Source: Campylobacter concisus
GTDB lineage: Bacteria > Campylobacterota > Campylobacteria > Campylobacterales > Campylobacteraceae
NCBI RefSeq assembly: GCF_003048835.2
Contig: NZ_CP060705.1
Location: forward strand, 1,116,001-1,180,000
Direction of reading: 5' to 3'
DNA length: 64,000 nt
The position numbers were made by a program, and so were the translations under genes. The notes under the pieces are model-generated. The model saw only the letters and a program-made list of their open reading frames with translations, was not told where the DNA came from and ran no database searches. Numbering within the stretch: the first letter of the stretch is position 1; the number at the start of each line of letters is the position of its first letter. This document shows, piece after piece, positions 1 to 7,732 of this stretch.

Positions 1-650
1 TTCGTTTTATCACCATTATGAAATGTGTCTTCAAATGCTAATAAATTGTTTGTTTTCTCTATATTATCCCTCTCTTGCAAAAACCTTTCCGCATTTTTAA
101 TATTACTGATCTGTGCCTGATAGTTTGCTCGTTCTATTGGGTCAACTGCCTTATTCATTTTTTGAGTTAATTCTTCTATGCTCTTGCTTATATTTGCTCC
201 ATCACGTAGTGCAAATGTACATCTATTTAGCTTATTTGCTAGTTTATTGCCTGATGCTTTTACTGAGTGACTAAAAAATTGGCTGTTTTGTTCTAAGAAT
301 GAGCAGGCTGTCTTAACTCTTGCTATATCCCCCATTATGTCTTTTGGCAAATTTTTTACATCTTCGTATATGCTTTGCATTTGCGCTATTAAACTTTGTG
401 CATCGCCTAATATCTCATAAACGCTGTTCATATCTACACCAAGCTCTTGCATTTGTTTCTCGAAATTTAGTGTATCTTTAACCATTTGCTCATATTGTTT
501 GATCTGTTCTGCATAGTCTTTCAGTGTTTGGGTGTATCCCATAACTTGTTGGGCTATCGCGGCTACGTCAATAGTTGGTATACCGCTAGCATTAACACTA
601 CTTAAAAATAGTGAGGATGCTACGGCAACTGATATAATCATTCTTTTCAT
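1..650 (-). CDS. VirB5/TrbJ-like type IV secretion protein (3' part missing)
   Basis: Reading leftwards from the ATG at 648-650 the frame stays open to the window edge, giving about 216 residues and no stop. The product starts with a secretion signal (MKRMIISVAVASSLFLSSVNA), then a long helical, glutamine-rich region that includes VMGYTQTLKDYAEQIKQYEQ. This is the pattern of VirB5/TrbJ-like periplasmic proteins, minor pilus subunits of conjugative type IV secretion systems. It lies 26 bp downstream of the coiled-coil gene on the same strand, so the two are probably co-transcribed. A GGGAAAA stretch just upstream could serve as a weak ribosome site. The family call rests on signal peptide, helical pattern and context; other T4SS genes should follow to the left. 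Confidence 0.62.
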   Translation of the reverse strand, partial: MKRMIISVAVASSLFLSSVNASGIPTIDVAAIAQQVMGYTQTLKDYAEQIKQYEQMVKDTLNFEKQMQELGVDMNSVYEILGDAQSLIAQMQSIYEDVKNLPKDIMGDIARVKTACSFLEQNSQFFSHSVKASGNKLANKLNRCTFALRDGANISKSIEELTQKMNKAVDPIERANYQAQISNIKNAERFLQERDNIEKTNNLLAFEDTFHNGDKT

Positions 651-676
651 TATTTTTTCCCTTTTTTACTCATTTT

Positions 677-1981
677 TTATAAGCTCCTGCTTTGTTCTTG
701 GTCTTTTTCTTTTGTCTTATTTAGTATTTTTTCCTTACTCTGCGCTAAACTATCATTAACTTTTTTATAAAATTTAGGATAACTATTTTTAAAATTTGGC
801 GTTTCTTTCTCTACTTCATTCAACATTTTGTTTAATTTTTCGTATCCTTTTACATCAAGCCCTTTTTTAATTTCTTTTTCATACGTTGTTTTTAGTTTTG
901 CGTAGTTTGCATGTTCGTTTTCTAATTCTTTTAAACCGCCCTTGACTTCTTTGCGTTGTTTATAAACTTCTTTAACCAGATCCCCAACTGCATCTTTAAA
1001 TTTGGGACTATCAAAGGCTAGTTCTAGCTTTTCTTGTCGCTGGCGTTCTTTTGTTTCGCTTTCTTCTTTGCCCTGTCGCATCATCATTTCTAGACTTCTA
1101 TCCATCTCCTGCAGAGCAGTCATTATGTCTTTTATATCGCCACTATTCATCAGATTGTCAATTGATTTTTGAAAATTGGCTTCAAGCCTAGATTGTTCAT
1201 CTCTTAATTTTTCAAGCTCTTTTTCGTGCTGGTTTTCCAGCTCATCAGCTTTCCTGCTCCAGTCTTCTTGTTCTGCTTCTCTTTCTTGTGAATGTGTTGT
1301 TGTAATTGTGGCATCCTGCTTGGCTTCATTTTTATTCTCTAGCTCAGCTTCTTTTGCCTTGATCTGCTCATCTATCTTTTCTTTTTCTTTTAAAATTTCA
1401 AGGCTACTTTTAAGGGTGTCATTACCATCTATTTCATTCAGCTTATCGCTTACAAAGTCTCTCTTTTCTTTTGGACTTTTAAATTCATTAAACTCAGCTT
1501 CTTTTGCCTTGATCTGCTCATCTATCTTTTCTTTTTCTTCTAGGGTATTAACGGCTTCATTCAAATTCTTATTTAATTTTAATTCTGCTGTTTCAAAAAT
1601 AAATTTACGATTTATATCTTGGATTGTGTATTCTTTTTCATTGTCGAAGTTCTCTTTCAAATCCATATCCATTTCTCTTATCGTGAGTGTTTTAATTTTG
1701 TTGAGATCTTCTGCACTTATGTCTGTTTTATAGATATTGTTAATAGCTTCTCTTACTTCATTATCGTCGTTGCTACCATAAGCTGTATAAAATTCTCTGG
1801 CACATGCTACTGCACCTGTTTCGTTGCTTTTAAAAATTCCTGTGTTATCGATAGCTTCTTTGCATGTTAGCACCTGCTCTTTTACACTGCTTTGTTTTAA
1901 TTCTTCGGATGGCATCACCATTTCTTGCTCTTTTAGATAACTCCATTCAGCCAATTGATCTTGAGTTAGCTCTTCTGCCAT
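677..1981 (-). CDS. Coiled-coil protein of the conjugative element, unknown function
   Basis: A 434-residue, highly charged protein with no signal peptide and no membrane segment. Residues roughly 120-420 are almost continuous heptad-rich helix dominated by K and E. It contains two identical copies of KEKIDEQIKAKEAE, 50 residues apart, encoded by a 47 bp DNA repeat. The N-terminal third (residues 1-110) has two cysteines and is less repetitive. The start is supported by AAGGAAAG just upstream. It is the first gene of the leftward operon that continues into the VirB5-like gene, so a role in transfer or in the element's biology is plausible, but I do not recognise the family and assign no function. 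Confidence 0.7.
   Translation of the reverse strand: MAEELTQDQLAEWSYLKEQEMVMPSEELKQSSVKEQVLTCKEAIDNTGIFKSNETGAVACAREFYTAYGSNDDNEVREAINNIYKTDISAEDLNKIKTLTIREMDMDLKENFDNEKEYTIQDINRKFIFETAELKLNKNLNEAVNTLEEKEKIDEQIKAKEAEFNEFKSPKEKRDFVSDKLNEIDGNDTLKSSLEILKEKEKIDEQIKAKEAELENKNEAKQDATITTTHSQEREAEQEDWSRKADELENQHEKELEKLRDEQSRLEANFQKSIDNLMNSGDIKDIMTALQEMDRSLEMMMRQGKEESETKERQRQEKLELAFDSPKFKDAVGDLVKEVYKQRKEVKGGLKELENEHANYAKLKTTYEKEIKKGLDVKGYEKLNKMLNEVEKETPNFKNSYPKFYKKVNDSLAQSKEKILNKTKEKDQEQSRSL
1343..1539 (-). repeat. 47 bp perfect direct repeat inside the coiled-coil gene
   Basis: Positions 1343-1389 and 1493-1539 are identical over 47 bp. The offset is exactly 150 bp, i.e. 50 codons, so the duplication keeps the reading frame and repeats the peptide KEKIDEQIKAKEAE. 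Slippage or recombination between the copies would delete or add 50 residues in frame. Confidence 0.9.
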
Positions 1982-2414
1982 TTTCTTTCCTTAAACGATA
2001 GATTATTTAATTAATTTTACCCTTTATTAAATTCAACTAACTTTTAAAAAAAGTGATATATAAAAACAACTATTTTTTTAAGCTAAATTTAATAAAAAGC
2101 CACAATCAATCTTTAAATGCTCTACAATCAAAAAAATAAGTGTTTAATGCTATCCTTTCTTTAAATTATTTTTTTAAAAAGCCAACACACCCCTTTAAAA
2201 TCAATTTAAACGCTAATTCCTTTCTTAAATTTTTTCAACCTACAAAACAATAAAAAATTTAAAAACTCAAAACAACATAAAATAACTTTAAAAAATTTTT
2301 AAGCTTCTACTTATTCTATTAAAATTTAAATTTTCTTATTAACAACATCTCTAATAAAAAAATTTCTTTCCCTTTTTAAATTTTATGTATTTATATATTA
2401 GTGTTTAGCGTGGC

Positions 2415-2553
2415 GGACATTTTGTAAAATATTAAACTTTTTATTTAATTTTTCCTTAGTTAAAAATATCCCTATTTTTTGGTGTTTTTAATTAATTCTT
2501 TTTATTTATAACTTAAAATAAAAATAACAAATAAAAGGACATTTTGTAAAATA
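2415..2553 (+). repeat. 17 bp direct repeat around ATTTTGTAAAAT, possible operator or recombinase site
   Basis: GGACATTTTGTAAAATA occurs at 2415-2431 and again at 2537-2553, 122 bp apart. The core ATTTTGTAAAAT is a near-perfect inverted repeat (ATTTT-GT-AAAAT), as expected of a dimeric DNA-binding protein site. A further core copy lies at 3156-3167 inside the integrase gene, where it may be chance. Function (repressor operator, integrase arm site or excisionase site) is inferred. Confidence 0.5.
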
Positions 2554-2707
2554 AAGCCATTAAAGCAAGGTATATTAAGCATTTATTAATATTTATTTCC
2601 CTTTATATGGTTATTTAAGCTTTAAAAGATATAAATACTCTTTTTTAAAAATCTTAAATAATAAAATTAATTTAAAGTAAATTTTTGTGTTATGTTTAAA
2701 TTTTTGC

Positions 2708-2713
2708 TAAAAT
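2708..2713 (+). promoter_or_regulatory. Candidate -10 box of the integrase gene
   Basis: TAAAAT preceded by a T-run and GC (TTTTTGCTAAAAT), the usual epsilon-proteobacterial sigma-70 style. It ends only 6 bp before the ATG at 2720, so the transcript would start at or next to the start codon, implying a leaderless message. No Shine-Dalgarno sequence is present. Confidence 0.5.
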
Positions 2714-2719
2714 CACCGC

Positions 2720-3874
2720 ATGAAAAATTTAGAAAAAAATAGAAATATATATATTAAGCATAATCGTTTTTATATTGACTATCAAAAGGATGGCGTAAGA
2801 ATTCGCCGTGCCACTGGACTGAAAAAATCCCCTTTAGCATTTGATTTTATTCGAAAAAACTATAATTTATTTCTTGGCTCTGAAGAGGATATTGAACTTG
2901 CTAAGAGCAAATATTATGAGCTCGAGGATATGCAAACTGATCGCATAATCAGAAAAGGGGAGCAAAAGCTGGAGCCTATTAAAAATACTAGTGAGTTTAG
3001 CTTTGAGGGGATTATTTATAGATTGCTTAATGAAAAATCCTTTTTAAAGGATAAAACAATCAGGTTTTATAATGTTGCTAGTCAGGCTGTTATCGATTTT
3101 CTGCATTCAAAAAACATCTTTTACCTGTCCGATTTTGAAAGGCAGGATAGTATTGATTTTGTAAAATTTTGTAAAAACAAGGGCTTAAAAGATAGCTCAA
3201 TTAATGGGTATTGCTCTTTTTTTAAAATGGTTTTTCGTTATGCTATTGCCAATGATATAATCTCAAAAAATCCATTCTATATACCTAGGTTCAAACAAGA
3301 ATTACATAATGCCGACAATGGTGATTTTACCCCTTTTAATTTAAGTGAGATTTTGCAACTTATAAAACATGCCGAGGGCGAGCTACGCTTATTTTTAATA
3401 GTTGCATTCTTTACTGGGGCTAGGACTGGCGAGATTTTGGCTTTGACTTTTAATGACTTGGATTTTCAAAATAAGGAGATACGTATTAATAAAACTCTAT
3501 CGGAGCTAGGTGTTTTGGATTCTCCTAAAACTAAATCCAGCAATCGTACAATCGATATGCTTGATATTGTTTATAATGAACTGATAAAACTCGATTATAC
3601 CGATATTAATCAAAATATTTTTTCTCTTTCACGAGCAGTTATCAGATTAAAATTTAATGATTTGCAGAGATCCCTTGGCTTTAAAATACATAAGCTTTAT
3701 GATACTAGACACTCATTCGCTTCTGTAATGTTAAGTCGTGGCGAGGAGCCGATGTGGGTTGGTTGTAAAATGATGGGTCATAAAAATTTAAATGAGACCT
3801 ATCGCTCTTATGCTAAATATCTACCAAAAGATACTAGGCAAAGAGCAACTTTTTTAAAGAATATAGCAATTTAA
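2720..3874 (+). CDS. Tyrosine recombinase/integrase
   Basis: A 384-residue site-specific recombinase of the phage-integrase family. Residues 1-70 form an arm-binding-like N-terminus. Residues 95-185 resemble the SAM-like core-binding domain, followed by the catalytic domain. Catalytic residues visible are Arg235 (TGARTGEIL), Lys270 region, Arg330 in KLYDTRHSFAS, His354 (MMGHKNL) and a nucleophile Tyr at 361 or 364 (YRSYAKYLP). The first box II histidine is replaced by Tyr327 (YDTR instead of HxxR), a known variation in the family. Length is normal for a full-size integrase. It reads toward the aroG junction and should catalyse insertion and excision of the element. There is no ribosome site ahead of the ATG (see the promoter entry). 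Confidence 0.93.
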   Translation: MKNLEKNRNIYIKHNRFYIDYQKDGVRIRRATGLKKSPLAFDFIRKNYNLFLGSEEDIELAKSKYYELEDMQTDRIIRKGEQKLEPIKNTSEFSFEGIIYRLLNEKSFLKDKTIRFYNVASQAVIDFLHSKNIFYLSDFERQDSIDFVKFCKNKGLKDSSINGYCSFFKMVFRYAIANDIISKNPFYIPRFKQELHNADNGDFTPFNLSEILQLIKHAEGELRLFLIVAFFTGARTGEILALTFNDLDFQNKEIRINKTLSELGVLDSPKTKSSNRTIDMLDIVYNELIKLDYTDINQNIFSLSRAVIRLKFNDLQRSLGFKIHKLYDTRHSFASVMLSRGEEPMWVGCKMMGHKNLNETYRSYAKYLPKDTRQRATFLKNIAI

Positions 3875-3995
3875 AATTTTAAAAAAATAGACACTTTTTG
3901 ATAAAAATATGCTATAATATACTAATTTAATTTAAAAAAGTAGATGACTTTTCACCCCTTTTTTATTTATTTAAATGCCTATTTTACGGCATTTC

Positions 3996-4019
3996 AGCTT
4001 ATAAATTTTAAGCTTTTTT
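3996..4019 (+). terminator. Weak terminator-like hairpin after the integrase
   Basis: AGCTTA (3996-4001) pairs with TAAGCT (4009-4014) across a 7-base loop and is followed by TTTTT. The stem is short and A/T-rich, and it overlaps the last bases of aroG. A second hairpin (AAATGCC 3973-3979 with GGCATTT 3988-3994) lies just upstream. Probably ends rightward transcription from the element. Confidence 0.4.
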
Positions 4020-5348
4020 AACTAGATCAGCCATCAAAAATGCAAGCTCTAAAGCCTGATCAGCATTTAGTCTTGGATCGCACTGCGTCTCGTATCTCTC
4101 TTTTAGCGAGCTTTCAGTGATGTTTAGCGCGCCACCGGTGCACTCAGTCACATCTTTGCCAGTCATCTCAAGATGCACGCCACCTGCTCTTGTGCCCTCA
4201 GCTTTATGAATTTCAAAAAAGCTTCTAACCTCGCTTAAAATTTTACTAAATTCACGAGTTTTGTAGTTGTTCGAGGCTTTAACGGTATTGCCATGCATAG
4301 GATCGATGCTATAAACGATATTTAACCCCTCGCGTTTTAGCTCTCTTAAAATTTTTGGTAAATTTTCGCCGATCTTGTCAGCGCCCATTCTGATTATCAC
4401 ATTTAGTCTGCCAGCTTCATTTTCTGGATTTAGCTTATTTGCGAGTGCGACGACGTCTTCAGCTTTTGCGCTTGGTCCGATCTTTACACCGATAGGATTT
4501 TTAACACCACTTAAAAAATGCACATGAGCGTCGTTTATGCCGCGCGTTCTCTCGCCTATCCAAAGCATGTGAGCCGAGCAGTCGTACCACTCGCCACTAA
4601 GGCTATCAACCCTGGTTAGTGCCTCTTCATAAGACAATAGTAGCGCCTCGTGAGATGTATAGACTGCTGTTTGATTTATCGCTGGGGTATTTGCCGAAGT
4701 GATGCCACAAGCTGCCATAAAAGATAGAGTTTTTGTTAGATCGTCAGCTAGTTTTGCGTATTTCTCACCGATCTCTGGCCTTTTAACAAAGCCTAAATTC
4801 CACTTATGCACCTGATGAAGGTCTGCCAAACCTCCTCTTGAAAAGGCTCTTAAGAGGTTCATCGTAGAAGCACTTTGATAGTAAGCTTCTATCATGCGTT
4901 TTGGGTCGGCAACTCTAGCTTTCTCGTCAAATTCAAAGCCATTTATGATGTCACCTCTATAGCTTGGCAACTTAACGCCATTTACCTCTTCATAATCGCT
5001 ACTTCTAGGCTTTGCAAACTGCCCTGCTACGCGGCCTACTTTGACCACCGGACAGCCACCACCAAAGGTTAAAACTATCGCCATTTGAAGTAAGACCTTA
5101 AACATATCTCTGATGTTGTTTGCGTTAAAATTTGTAAAGCTCTCAGCGCAGTCGCCACCTTGAAGCAAAAAGGCCTCGCCATTGCAAACTTTTGCAAGCT
5201 CATTTTTAAGACTTCTAGCCTCGCCAGCAAATACCAAAGGCGGAAGTGCTTTTAGTTTTTCTTCAGCCTCTTTTAGCTCTTTTAAATTTGGATAAGTTGG
5301 TTGTTGCAAGATATTAAATTCTCTCCAACTATCTCTGTTCCAAGTCAT
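4008..5348 (-). CDS. aroG: Class II 3-deoxy-7-phosphoheptulonate (DAHP) synthase
   Basis: 446 residues, full length for the class II (plant/mycobacterial type) DAHP synthase, which condenses phosphoenolpyruvate and erythrose 4-phosphate as the first step of the shikimate pathway. Family hallmarks are the N-terminal [55 protein letters not shown] and a metal/substrate-binding C-terminal part with SIDPMHGNT and GGVHLEMTG. The start ATG has AGGAAAATT upstream and a TATAAT box at 5383-5388. It is the first core gene next to the mobile element. The symbol varies between genomes (aroF, aroG, dhs). Confidence 0.95.
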   Translation of the reverse strand: MTWNRDSWREFNILQQPTYPNLKELKEAEEKLKALPPLVFAGEARSLKNELAKVCNGEAFLLQGGDCAESFTNFNANNIRDMFKVLLQMAIVLTFGGGCPVVKVGRVAGQFAKPRSSDYEEVNGVKLPSYRGDIINGFEFDEKARVADPKRMIEAYYQSASTMNLLRAFSRGGLADLHQVHKWNLGFVKRPEIGEKYAKLADDLTKTLSFMAACGITSANTPAINQTAVYTSHEALLLSYEEALTRVDSLSGEWYDCSAHMLWIGERTRGINDAHVHFLSGVKNPIGVKIGPSAKAEDVVALANKLNPENEAGRLNVIIRMGADKIGENLPKILRELKREGLNIVYSIDPMHGNTVKASNNYKTREFSKILSEVRSFFEIHKAEGTRAGGVHLEMTGKDVTECTGGALNITESSLKERYETQCDPRLNADQALELAFLMADLVKKA

Positions 5349-5382
5349 AAATTTTCCTATCTTTTACCTTAATTTAGCGCTG

Positions 5383-5388
5383 ATTATA
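5383..5388 (-). promoter_or_regulatory. -10 box for aroG
   Basis: TATAAT on the minus strand, about 35 bp upstream of the aroG ATG. Confidence 0.55.
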
Positions 5389-5489
5389 TCACGGCAAACT
5401 TAAAAAATAAAAGCCATTAATGGGATATTAAAGATATTTTGCATACAATCGCTACTTTAAATTTACCCAAAAAAGAGCATAAATTTTTC

Positions 5490-6377
5490 ATGATAAAAGG
5501 CATTTTTTATTCGCTTTTAGCCTCAGTTTTATTTAACTGCATCTACTACATGTCAGTGCTCATGAACCCCATCAGCACGCAAGCTCTTATTGGATACCGC
5601 ATGATCTTTGCCATGCCTTTTGTCATCGCCGCCATTTTTTTGTTAAAACAGCAGCGAAATTTCAAATTTTTACTTCTAAAAATAAAGCTAAAACCTAAAA
5701 TTTTACTAGTTTTGCTTGCTACCTCGCTCATCGTCTCATTTCAGATGTGGCTCTATCTCTGGGCTCCAAGTAACGGCGCAGCGCTAAAAGTCTCGATAGG
5801 CTACCTCATCATGCCAATAGTCATGGTCCTTTTTGGACGGATATTTTTCAAAGAGCACCTCTCAAAAACAAAGTTAGCATCGATATTTTTCGCTGCCATT
5901 GGCGTCTTTAGCACAGCAGTTATAAGTGGCGGCATCTCGTGGGAGAGCGCTGTAGTTTTTTGCCTTTATCCAGTCTATTTTACCATTAGAAAGTACTACA
6001 ACCTTGCAAATTTCTCAAGCTTTGTTATAGAGATAATTTTTATGTTTTTATTCTCATTTTATTTTGCGCTCACAGCCGACATGAACTACGTGATGAGCCA
6101 AAATCCAAACATCTACTATCTACTCATCTTGCTTGGTGCTATCAGTGGCATAGCCCTCATCGCCCAGATCCTCTCAAGCACGCTCGTGCCGATAAATGTG
6201 CTAGGTTTGCTTACATATTTTGAGCCTATAATGATGCTTTTTGTCTCATTTGCCATCGGCGAGAGACTGGAGAAAAGCTCATACTTTTTGATGATCTGTC
6301 TAGCCATTTCGGTCACGCTTTTGATGATAGATAGTATAAATTCTATAAAAGGCGACAAAAATACCAAGACTAAATGA
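5490..6377 (+). CDS. EamA/RarD-like membrane transporter
   Basis: A hydrophobic protein with about ten predicted membrane helices in two EamA-like halves, belonging to the drug/metabolite transporter superfamily. The second half of each repeat shows the family signature, e.g. SIGYLIMPIVMVLFGRIFFKE and LGLLTYFEPIMMLFVSFAIGE. The frame is open from a TTG at 5439, but ATG 5490 (MIKGIFYSLLAS) gives a normal EamA N-terminus starting right at the first helix, so I use it. The end is next to the RarD gene, forming a tandem pair of distant paralogues. The substrate cannot be read from sequence; a metabolite or drug exporter is likely. Confidence 0.8.
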   Translation: MIKGIFYSLLASVLFNCIYYMSVLMNPISTQALIGYRMIFAMPFVIAAIFLLKQQRNFKFLLLKIKLKPKILLVLLATSLIVSFQMWLYLWAPSNGAALKVSIGYLIMPIVMVLFGRIFFKEHLSKTKLASIFFAAIGVFSTAVISGGISWESAVVFCLYPVYFTIRKYYNLANFSSFVIEIIFMFLFSFYFALTADMNYVMSQNPNIYYLLILLGAISGIALIAQILSSTLVPINVLGLLTYFEPIMMLFVSFAIGERLEKSSYFLMICLAISVTLLMIDSINSIKGDKNTKTK

Positions 6378-6417
6378 GAGCCAAAAAGGCGTTATTCTCG
6401 CGCTTAGCGCCTTTTTT

Positions 6418-7248
6418 ATGTGGGGGTTTTTGGCGGTTTATTTCAATCTATTTAGCAAAGATGTCGATGCTTATGAAATTTTAGCCCACAGGATCATCTG
6501 GTCATTTTTCTTGATGGCGGCAGTGCTTTGCATTAATGGCAAAATGGGCGAAATTTTTGCGCTTCTTAAGGATATCCGCTCGCTAAAGGCTCTATTTTTA
6601 AGTGGTATTTTTATCACCATAAACTGGGGCGTTTATGTCTATGCGGTGGGTAGCGGCAAAATTTTAGATACGAGTTTGGGATATTTTATAAATCCCTTGA
6701 TAAGCATGCTCCTTGGCGTCATCATCTTTAAAGAGCGCCTGAGCAAAGCTAGCGCCATAGCCGTTTGCATCGTCATCGCAGCCGTTTGCGTGCAAATTTA
6801 CGCCAAAGGTGGCCTGCCACTTGTCTCTATCATCTTGCCACTTTCGTTTGGATTTTACGCGATGGTTAGAAAGATGGCGAAGATTAGCGCATTTAACGGG
6901 CTTTTTATCGAAACATTTTTTATGTTTCCATTTGCGCTTGGCTACGTTTTATGGCTGGTTTTTCACTCGCAAAGCCACTTTGGGCTAAACGGGGACTCAC
7001 TTTTAATGATCGCTTCAAGCATCGTAACCATCGTGCCACTTGTCGCATTTAACGCAGCTACGACAAGGATAAATTTAACGACGATCGGATACTTGCAATA
7101 CATCTCACCAACTATCGCGATCCTTTGCGCGGTCTTTATTTACGGCGAAATTTTAGATGGCTACAAAGTCATCTCATTTTGTATGATCTGGCTGGCGCTT
7201 GCGATAATTAGCGTGGATAAATTTAGAAAAAGGAGTAAAAATGAATAG
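6418..7248 (+). CDS. rarD: RarD family EamA transporter
   Basis: Strong resemblance to E. coli RarD along its length: DAYEILAHRIIWSF, TSLGYFINPLISMLLGVI and TTIGYLQYISPTIAILCA match conserved RarD blocks. About ten membrane helices are expected. The first ATG is 6418, but the usual RarD N-terminus (QKGVILALSAFFMW) is encoded in frame upstream, back to a stop at 6346-6348, with no ATG, GTG or TTG available. The codon at a suitable distance from an AAAAGGCG ribosome-like site is ATA at 6361. The true protein therefore probably starts near 6361 from a non-standard codon, or the gene has lost its start. The 3' end overlaps the next gene by 8 bp. Confidence 0.82.
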   Translation: MWGFLAVYFNLFSKDVDAYEILAHRIIWSFFLMAAVLCINGKMGEIFALLKDIRSLKALFLSGIFITINWGVYVYAVGSGKILDTSLGYFINPLISMLLGVIIFKERLSKASAIAVCIVIAAVCVQIYAKGGLPLVSIILPLSFGFYAMVRKMAKISAFNGLFIETFFMFPFALGYVLWLVFHSQSHFGLNGDSLLMIASSIVTIVPLVAFNAATTRINLTTIGYLQYISPTIAILCAVFIYGEILDGYKVISFCMIWLALAIISVDKFRKRSKNE

Positions 7249-7693
7249 CGTTACGATTTATTTGCTGCTTGCATTTTTTGCGGCGCTTATTTTATATTTT
7301 CAGATACAAAAACTCACAAAAAAGCTCGACGATGAAGGAGCGGTGCCTGCCTATCAAAAGGCTGCACAAGAGGTTTTGCAAAATTTAAATAACGCTGAGA
7401 AATACCCTAAATTTTGCAATGTCATACAAAAAAAGATAAACGCTCTAAGACAAGACATACTCTTTGAAGATGCGCTAAATGGGGCTGGCGATAAGGACAA
7501 AGCGCTTGATACCTTAGAGCAGATAAGAGATAAGGTCGAGGTGCTTTTAAAGCGGGAAAATGCAAACTGGGAGAGCGAACTGGTTGAAATTTTAGACGAG
7601 ATCGATGGCTTTGTGAAGGCAAATTTAAAAAACGGCGAAGAAAGAGCCGAAGAGCTAAGGGACGAACTAAAGAAAGAATTTGATGGGTTGTGA
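7241..7693 (+). CDS. Small single-pass membrane protein, unknown function
   Basis: 150 residues: one N-terminal membrane helix (residues 5-20, IYLLLAFFAALILYF) followed by a charged, mainly helical cytoplasmic or periplasmic tail with coiled-coil character. AAAAGGAG lies 7 bp before the ATG. It overlaps the end of rarD, so the two are translationally coupled. I do not recognise a named family. Confidence 0.7.
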   Translation: MNSVTIYLLLAFFAALILYFQIQKLTKKLDDEGAVPAYQKAAQEVLQNLNNAEKYPKFCNVIQKKINALRQDILFEDALNGAGDKDKALDTLEQIRDKVEVLLKRENANWESELVEILDEIDGFVKANLKNGEERAEELRDELKKEFDGL

Positions 7694-7732
7694 AAGTGAC
7701 TTTGGTAAATTTTGATAATTAAAGGAGTAAGC

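Larger units (their letters stand above)
1982..2719. other. 738 bp AT-rich control region between divergent transfer operon and integrase
   Basis: No convincing open reading frame on either strand. The region is extremely AT-rich with long A and T runs, and should carry the promoters for the leftward coiled-coil/T4SS operon and for the integrase. The only ordered feature seen is a 17 bp direct repeat (2415-2431 and 2537-2553), plus the integrase -10 box at its right end. Confidence 0.7.
1..3995. mobile_element. Right-hand end of a probable integrative conjugative element
   Basis: A type IV secretion gene (VirB5/TrbJ-like), a coiled-coil gene on the same strand and a divergent tyrosine recombinase sit together, ending against the core gene aroG. 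The stretch is visibly more AT-rich than the core genes to its right. An integrase at the outer end with conjugation genes behind it is the usual layout of an integrative conjugative element. The left end lies outside the window, so the attachment repeats cannot be paired. No tRNA borders the junction. The right boundary is placed somewhere between the integrase stop (3874) and the aroG stop (4008); the exact base is a guess. Confidence 0.6.

Noticed and set aside
532-759. Small hydrophobic plus-strand frame at the VirB5-like gene
   Set aside because: It spans the start of one minus-strand gene and the end of the next; no ribosome site. A shadow frame.
1176-1733. Long open frame on the plus strand opposite the coiled-coil gene
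   Set aside because: Serine/phenylalanine-rich translation is the mirror of an AAR/GAR-rich coiled-coil gene; no ribosome site and no coding character.
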